Below, piece after piece: positions 12,036 to 15,604 of a stretch of 15,604 nt of DNA; the stretch's first letter is position 1, and every line of letters begins with the position of its first letter. A model generated the notes under the pieces. That model saw only the letters and a program-made list of their open reading frames with translations, made no database searches and had not been told where the DNA came from. The stretch covers positions 1-15,604 of the forward strand of contig JAUZQU010000056.1 of the NCBI GenBank assembly GCA_030950835.1. The letters are read 5' to 3'. The DNA is from Mariprofundaceae bacterium (GTDB lineage: Bacteria; Pseudomonadota; Zetaproteobacteria; Mariprofundales; Mariprofundaceae). The position numbers and the translations under genes were made by a program.

Positions 12036-12980
12036 TTACGGCCTAGCTTCCATTTCTTTGCGCTCTTCTTCAGACATTTCAAACTTGCCTTCCAAAGAAA
12101 GCATGACAGGTGTAGCAATAAAAACCGAAGAATAGGTGCCGACAAAAATGCCCACAATCAAAGCAAAAGCAAAATCATGAATCACTTCACCACCCAAGAA
12201 AAACAAGGAGAAAACAACCAACAATGTAGTCACCGAAGTCATCAAAGTGCGCGCAAGTGTTTGGTTGATAGACTGATTACACACCGTGACTTCGTGTAAA
12301 GGGCGTTTTTTCTTACTATTGATTTCAAGGTTTTCACGGATACGGTCAAACACAACAATAGTATCATTCAGCGAATAACCCAATACGGTTAACAATGCCG
12401 CGACCACAGGCAAAGAAAACTCTTTACCCAACAACGCAAATACACCCACTACAATAATAATATCATGCAATAACGCCGCATCTGCACCCAAAGCAAAACG
12501 TAATTTAAAACGCATCATCACATAAACAAGAATACCCAATAAAGTGTAAATCACTGCCCACATACCTGCTGCTTTAAGCTCTTCACCCACTTGAGGGCCT
12601 ACATATTCCACACGGCGCATTTCAATTTGATCAGGCCCGAAATAACTACCTAAAGCATCCAGTAAAGCCGTACTAATCACAGAAGATTCGATGTTTTCTT
12701 TGTTTTGCACACGAATCAACATGTCTGTAGGTGTACCAAACTCTTGAATCGCCGCTTTACCATAACCTGCGGGTTCTAAAGCTTTACGAATATCTGCAAT
12801 ATCCACTTGTTGATGAAAGCGGACTTCAAGCAGCGTACCGCCTGTAAAATCAATGCCTAAGTTCAAACCTTTGAACATCACCAAAGCCAAGGCCGCAATC
12901 AACAAAAAAGCAGAGAAGGATAAGGCTTTATGACGAGAGTCTAAAAAGTTGATATTAATATCAGGACGAATAAGTTGCAT
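12036..12980 (-). CDS. secF: Protein translocase subunit SecF
   Basis: SecF pairs with SecD in the inner membrane and uses the proton gradient to pull proteins out of the Sec channel on the periplasmic side. The 314-residue protein has the signature LGIDFTGGTLLEVRF (41-55), a periplasmic domain, RVEYVGPQVGEEL before the second helix, and a C-terminal block of helices including LGYSLNDTIVVFDRIREN. It starts 9 bases after the secD stop, with AAGGA 7 bases before ATG. Confidence 0.97.
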   Translation of the reverse strand: MQLIRPDININFLDSRHKALSFSAFLLIAALALVMFKGLNLGIDFTGGTLLEVRFHQQVDIADIRKALEPAGYGKAAIQEFGTPTDMLIRVQNKENIESSVISTALLDALGSYFGPDQIEMRRVEYVGPQVGEELKAAGMWAVIYTLLGILVYVMMRFKLRFALGADAALLHDIIIVVGVFALLGKEFSLPVVAALLTVLGYSLNDTIVVFDRIRENLEINSKKKRPLHEVTVCNQSINQTLARTLMTSVTTLLVVFSLFFLGGEVIHDFAFALIVGIFVGTYSSVFIATPVMLSLEGKFEMSEEERKEMEARP

Positions 12981-12989
12981 GATAATTCC

Positions 12990-14555
12990 TTAAATACTTA
13001 ATGTTTTGATGTCTTTACGTTTTTGGTGGGACAAGACAACAATCGCTCTGGTCACCACAATTGCCGTAAACATCGAGGCAAGAATACCTACTGCTAAAGT
13101 CACCGCGAAACCTTTAATCGGCCCTGAACCAAATTGAAACAAGACAATCGCTGCAATCAAAGTGGTGATATTGGCATCCATAATCGTTGAAAATGCTTTG
13201 GCATAACCACCATCAATCGCGGCAAAAGGTGTTTTACCCATGTGCAGTTCTTCGCGTATACGCTCAAATATCAGCACATTCGCATCCACCGCCATACCAA
13301 TGGTCAACACAATACCTGCAATGCCAGGTAAAGTCAGCGTTGCGCCCAGCATACTCATCGCCGCAGCAATGAGTAAGATATTAAAGATTAAAGCAATATT
13401 CGCCACAATGCCAAAAAAGCTGTAATACAGTATCATAAAGAGTAACACGGCAATACAACCATAAATAATCGAGTCCAAACCTTGATCAATCGAATCCTGA
13501 CCCAAGCTAGGGCCAATCGAACGCTCTTCCACCACTTTAATTGGCGCAGGCAAAGCACCTGCACGCAAAACAACCGCTAAATTCAAAGCATCTTCTGTAT
13601 TAAAAGCGCCTGTAATTTGTGCCGTCCCACCTGAAATGCGCTCACGAATCACTGGAGCAGACTGCACCACACCTTCCAACAAAATGGCAAAACGTTTTTT
13701 CCTATGCTCTTTGGTTAAACGGTCAAATTTACGCGCACCTTGGTTGTTAAATTTTAAAGATACCGCAGGTTCACCACTTTCTGAATCAATCGAAAGCCGT
13801 GCCATCGCCACATCTTTACCTGATAATTCAGTGCGTTTTTTCAACAAATAAGGCACACCCAAAGCATCGTACGCCAGCATATCGCCAGGCGGAATAAAAC
13901 CTGCAACGGCTCTATCCACATCACCTCTTTCATCCACAAGTTTGAATTCAAGCTGTGCTGTTTGACCAATAAGTGCCTTGGCTTTGGCAGAGTCTTGATA
14001 ACCTGGAAGCTGCACCAAAACACGGCGTTCACCTTGACGCATAATCACCGGTTCAGACGTACCCAAAGCATCCACACGCCGACGAATCACTTCAATCACT
14101 TGATCAATGGCATAAGCTTTCAACTCTTTGGCTTCACTTTCCGTAATGGTAAAGAGCAGCGTTGTGCCATCGACGAGTTCCATATCATAACGCGTCAACT
14201 CATCTTGGAGCAGTTGGGCTGCAGCTTCGACATCGCTTTCATTTTTCAAAGTCACGCTCACTTGGGTAGCATTACTCTCGAATTTTTTATAACGCATCTT
14301 TTGCTCACGCAATACACGGCGAATCAAGTTAATATTATCCGTAACTTGCTGCTCAATCACTTTATCCACATCCACATCGATGACCAAGTGAATACCGCCC
14401 TTCAAATCAAGCCCTAAATTCAAAGGTTGGCTCATTGAAGATGGCCACCACCAACTATTACTTGGCACTGTGGTCAAGTTCGGGGCAGCGCCCATCAAAG
14501 CACCTATAAAAATGGTGATAATGAGCCAATATTTCCAACGTGCATATGGTTGCAT
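12990..14555 (-). CDS. secD: Protein translocase subunit SecD
   Basis: This 521-residue protein has the SecD layout: an N-terminal helix (about 9-26), the motif LNLGLDLKGGIHLVIDVD (45-62), a large periplasmic P1 domain with EVIRRRVDALGTSEPVI, and a C-terminal RND-like block of five helices with GIVLTIGMAVDANVLIFERIREE. It acts with SecF and YajC in post-translocation protein release. It is translated from an AAGGA site 7 bases before ATG and sits between yajC and secF in the usual order. Confidence 0.97.
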   Translation of the reverse strand: MQPYARWKYWLIITIFIGALMGAAPNLTTVPSNSWWWPSSMSQPLNLGLDLKGGIHLVIDVDVDKVIEQQVTDNINLIRRVLREQKMRYKKFESNATQVSVTLKNESDVEAAAQLLQDELTRYDMELVDGTTLLFTITESEAKELKAYAIDQVIEVIRRRVDALGTSEPVIMRQGERRVLVQLPGYQDSAKAKALIGQTAQLEFKLVDERGDVDRAVAGFIPPGDMLAYDALGVPYLLKKRTELSGKDVAMARLSIDSESGEPAVSLKFNNQGARKFDRLTKEHRKKRFAILLEGVVQSAPVIRERISGGTAQITGAFNTEDALNLAVVLRAGALPAPIKVVEERSIGPSLGQDSIDQGLDSIIYGCIAVLLFMILYYSFFGIVANIALIFNILLIAAAMSMLGATLTLPGIAGIVLTIGMAVDANVLIFERIREELHMGKTPFAAIDGGYAKAFSTIMDANITTLIAAIVLFQFGSGPIKGFAVTLAVGILASMFTAIVVTRAIVVLSHQKRKDIKTLSI

Positions 14556-14584
14556 GAGTTTGTCCTTAATGTTCTCTTAAAATA

Positions 14585-14950
14585 TTAATCGTTTTTTTGC
14601 AAATCAAGAATGGTATCTTGTCTTACTTTAACACGCACACCATCGGCAATTTCAACTTTGATGAAGTCGTCTTTAACATCAATAATCGTGCCGAAAAAAC
14701 CGCCGCCTGTAATCACTTTATCACCTTTTGCTAAGGCTTGAATCATTCCATGATGTGCTTTTAAACGTTTTTGTTGCGGACGAATCAAAAAGAACCAAAA
14801 AATTACAAAAATAAAGAGTAGAGGAATCAAATCCACAAAACCACCGCCTCCAGAACCCGAACCTTCTGCCCATGCCGCTGTTGCGGGCAGGGTTAACAAA
14901 CTTAACACACTTAATGCCTGTGTTGTATATTTTTTCATAGATGTATTCAT
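14585..14950 (-). CDS. yajC: Sec translocase accessory subunit YajC
   Basis: This 121-residue protein has one transmembrane helix (about 39-56, DLIPLLFIFVIFWFFLI) immediately followed by the diagnostic RPQQKR (57-62). A small beta domain follows (GDKVITGGGFFGTIIDV). The N-terminus resembles a signal peptide (KKYTTQALSVLSLLTLPATAAWA) and leads into a Gly/Ser run, somewhat longer than in E. coli YajC; cleavage near AWA-E29 is plausible. ATG 14950 is preferred because AAAGGA lies 6-7 bases upstream; ATG 14974 and 14938 are in frame. Confidence 0.94.
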   Translation of the reverse strand: MNTSMKKYTTQALSVLSLLTLPATAAWAEGSGSGGGGFVDLIPLLFIFVIFWFFLIRPQQKRLKAHHGMIQALAKGDKVITGGGFFGTIIDVKDDFIKVEIADGVRVKVRQDTILDLQKND

Positions 14951-14976
14951 ATCATTTCCTTTTGTGCTTAACATAT

Positions 14977-15604
14977 TTATGGTGTTACGGTGTTTCTGTA
15001 CTGCATTAAAAACTGGTCTCTAAAAGCAGGCCAACGCTGCTCTTGCAACGCCAAACGTGCCCTTTTCATCAAATCGCAATAATAATGCAGGTTGTGCAAC
15101 GTGTTCAAACGTGAACTTAACAACTCCTTCGCCATAAACAGGTGGCGAAGATAAGCCCTAGAAAAATTTTTGCATGTATAACATGTGCAACCATCCATAA
15201 TTGGAGCTGCATCGGTTTGATGTTTGAGGTTTTTGATGTTGATTTTCCCAGCATCGGTAAACAATGTGCCATTGCGCGCATTGCGGCTAGGCATCACACA
15301 ATCAAACATATCAATGCCTCTATCAATGCCTTCAATCAAATCATCTGGTGTACCTACACCCATCACATAATGCGGTTTATCTTCGGGCAAATGTGGGGCA
15401 AGCGCATCCAACATGCCCATCATTTCTTCTTTGGGCTCACCAACAGATAAACCACCAATCGCAATACCTTCAAAATCAATAGCTGCGATAGCATTGAGAC
15501 TTTCACGGCGCAAATCAGCGTACATACCACCTTGTACAATACCAAACAAAGCTTGGCTATCATTCACAGGCAAATGCTCACGGCAATCTTTCGCCCAACG
15601 CATG
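14977..15604 (-). CDS. tgt: tRNA-guanine transglycosylase (queuine/preQ1), C-terminal part
   Basis: Tgt swaps guanine 34 of GUN-anticodon tRNAs for the queuosine precursor preQ1. The visible 209 codons cover the C-terminal part. They include QALFGIVQGGMYADLRR, IGGLSVGEP, the catalytic-site block DMFDCVMPSRNARNG, and the zinc site CTCYTC with C, C and His in FSRAYLRHL. The first visible Met, in MRWAKDC, is internal (the family has SMRWA here), so the gene continues beyond the right edge. It starts the tgt-yajC-secD-secF cluster; yajC begins 26 bases after its stop. Confidence 0.96.
   Translation of the reverse strand, partial: MRWAKDCREHLPVNDSQALFGIVQGGMYADLRRESLNAIAAIDFEGIAIGGLSVGEPKEEMMGMLDALAPHLPEDKPHYVMGVGTPDDLIEGIDRGIDMFDCVMPSRNARNGTLFTDAGKINIKNLKHQTDAAPIMDGCTCYTCKNFSRAYLRHLFMAKELLSSRLNTLHNLHYYCDLMKRARLALQEQRWPAFRDQFLMQYRNTVTP

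Noticed and set aside
13962..14417. 151-codon plus-strand ORF inside secD
   Set aside because: It is antisense to conserved SecD coding sequence, has no ribosome binding site and has no recognisable domain.
1..15604. CRISPR arrays, insertion sequences, prophage or integrase genes
   Set aside because: I saw no regularly spaced repeats, transposase-like protein, terminal inverted repeats or att-like duplications around the tRNA genes.

Overview
The window reads as chromosome from a Gram-negative proteobacterium of moderate GC content. It has lipopolysaccharide genes (hldA, kdsB), lipoprotein signal peptides, an outer-membrane beta-barrel remnant, an FdxA-type 7Fe ferredoxin and a tgt-yajC-secD-secF cluster. 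MutL carries the endonuclease motif DQHA(X)2E(X)4E, and the heptose kinase is a stand-alone protein. Both argue against enteric bacteria and Vibrio. A marine iron-oxidising lineage such as the Zetaproteobacteria would fit, but that is only a guess from gene content.

Layout. 1-1225 (+): the tail of an unidentified membrane protein, then a CapA-family lipoprotein. 1241-3323 (+): a compact mer-like operon, merR-merT-(41-aa membrane peptide)-merF-(CopZ-like Fe-S/zinc protein)-(truncated CC membrane protein and outer-membrane protein remnant)-GDCCVxC protein. This is the accessory part of the window. It has three or four small membrane proteins with cysteine pairs and two cysteine-rich soluble proteins, but neither the reductase merA nor the periplasmic merP. 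3350-6815 (-): an SRPBCC protein that has lost its normal start codon, a bicupin dioxygenase-like protein, and mutL. 6834-7230 (+): a tRNA cluster (Gly-GCC, Cys-GCA, Leu-UAA). 7355-7793 (+): fdxA with a clear terminator. 7811-10561 (+): rlmN-hldA-kdsB, overlapping end to end. 10706-15604 (-): tgt (partial), yajC, secD, secF, a frameshifted Mth938/DUF498 gene, queD, rnfH and a small lipoprotein.

How the genes work together. tgt and queD both belong to queuosine tRNA modification and flank yajC-secDF, the accessory part of the Sec translocase. hldA and kdsB supply the heptose and KDO branches of the LPS inner core. The mer-like operon would sense a thiophilic metal, most likely Hg(II), through MerR, and move it inward through MerT and MerF. 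It would then hand the metal to cysteine-rich cytoplasmic proteins, because no reductase is encoded next to them.

The points most worth checking are the reductase-less mer operon with an undescribed 41-aa HDHD...CSSCY peptide, the apparent deletion scar inside that operon, the division of the MerF C-terminal cysteine pair onto the next protein, a probably leaderless merR, and a 12-A tract that splits the DUF498 gene into two frames.
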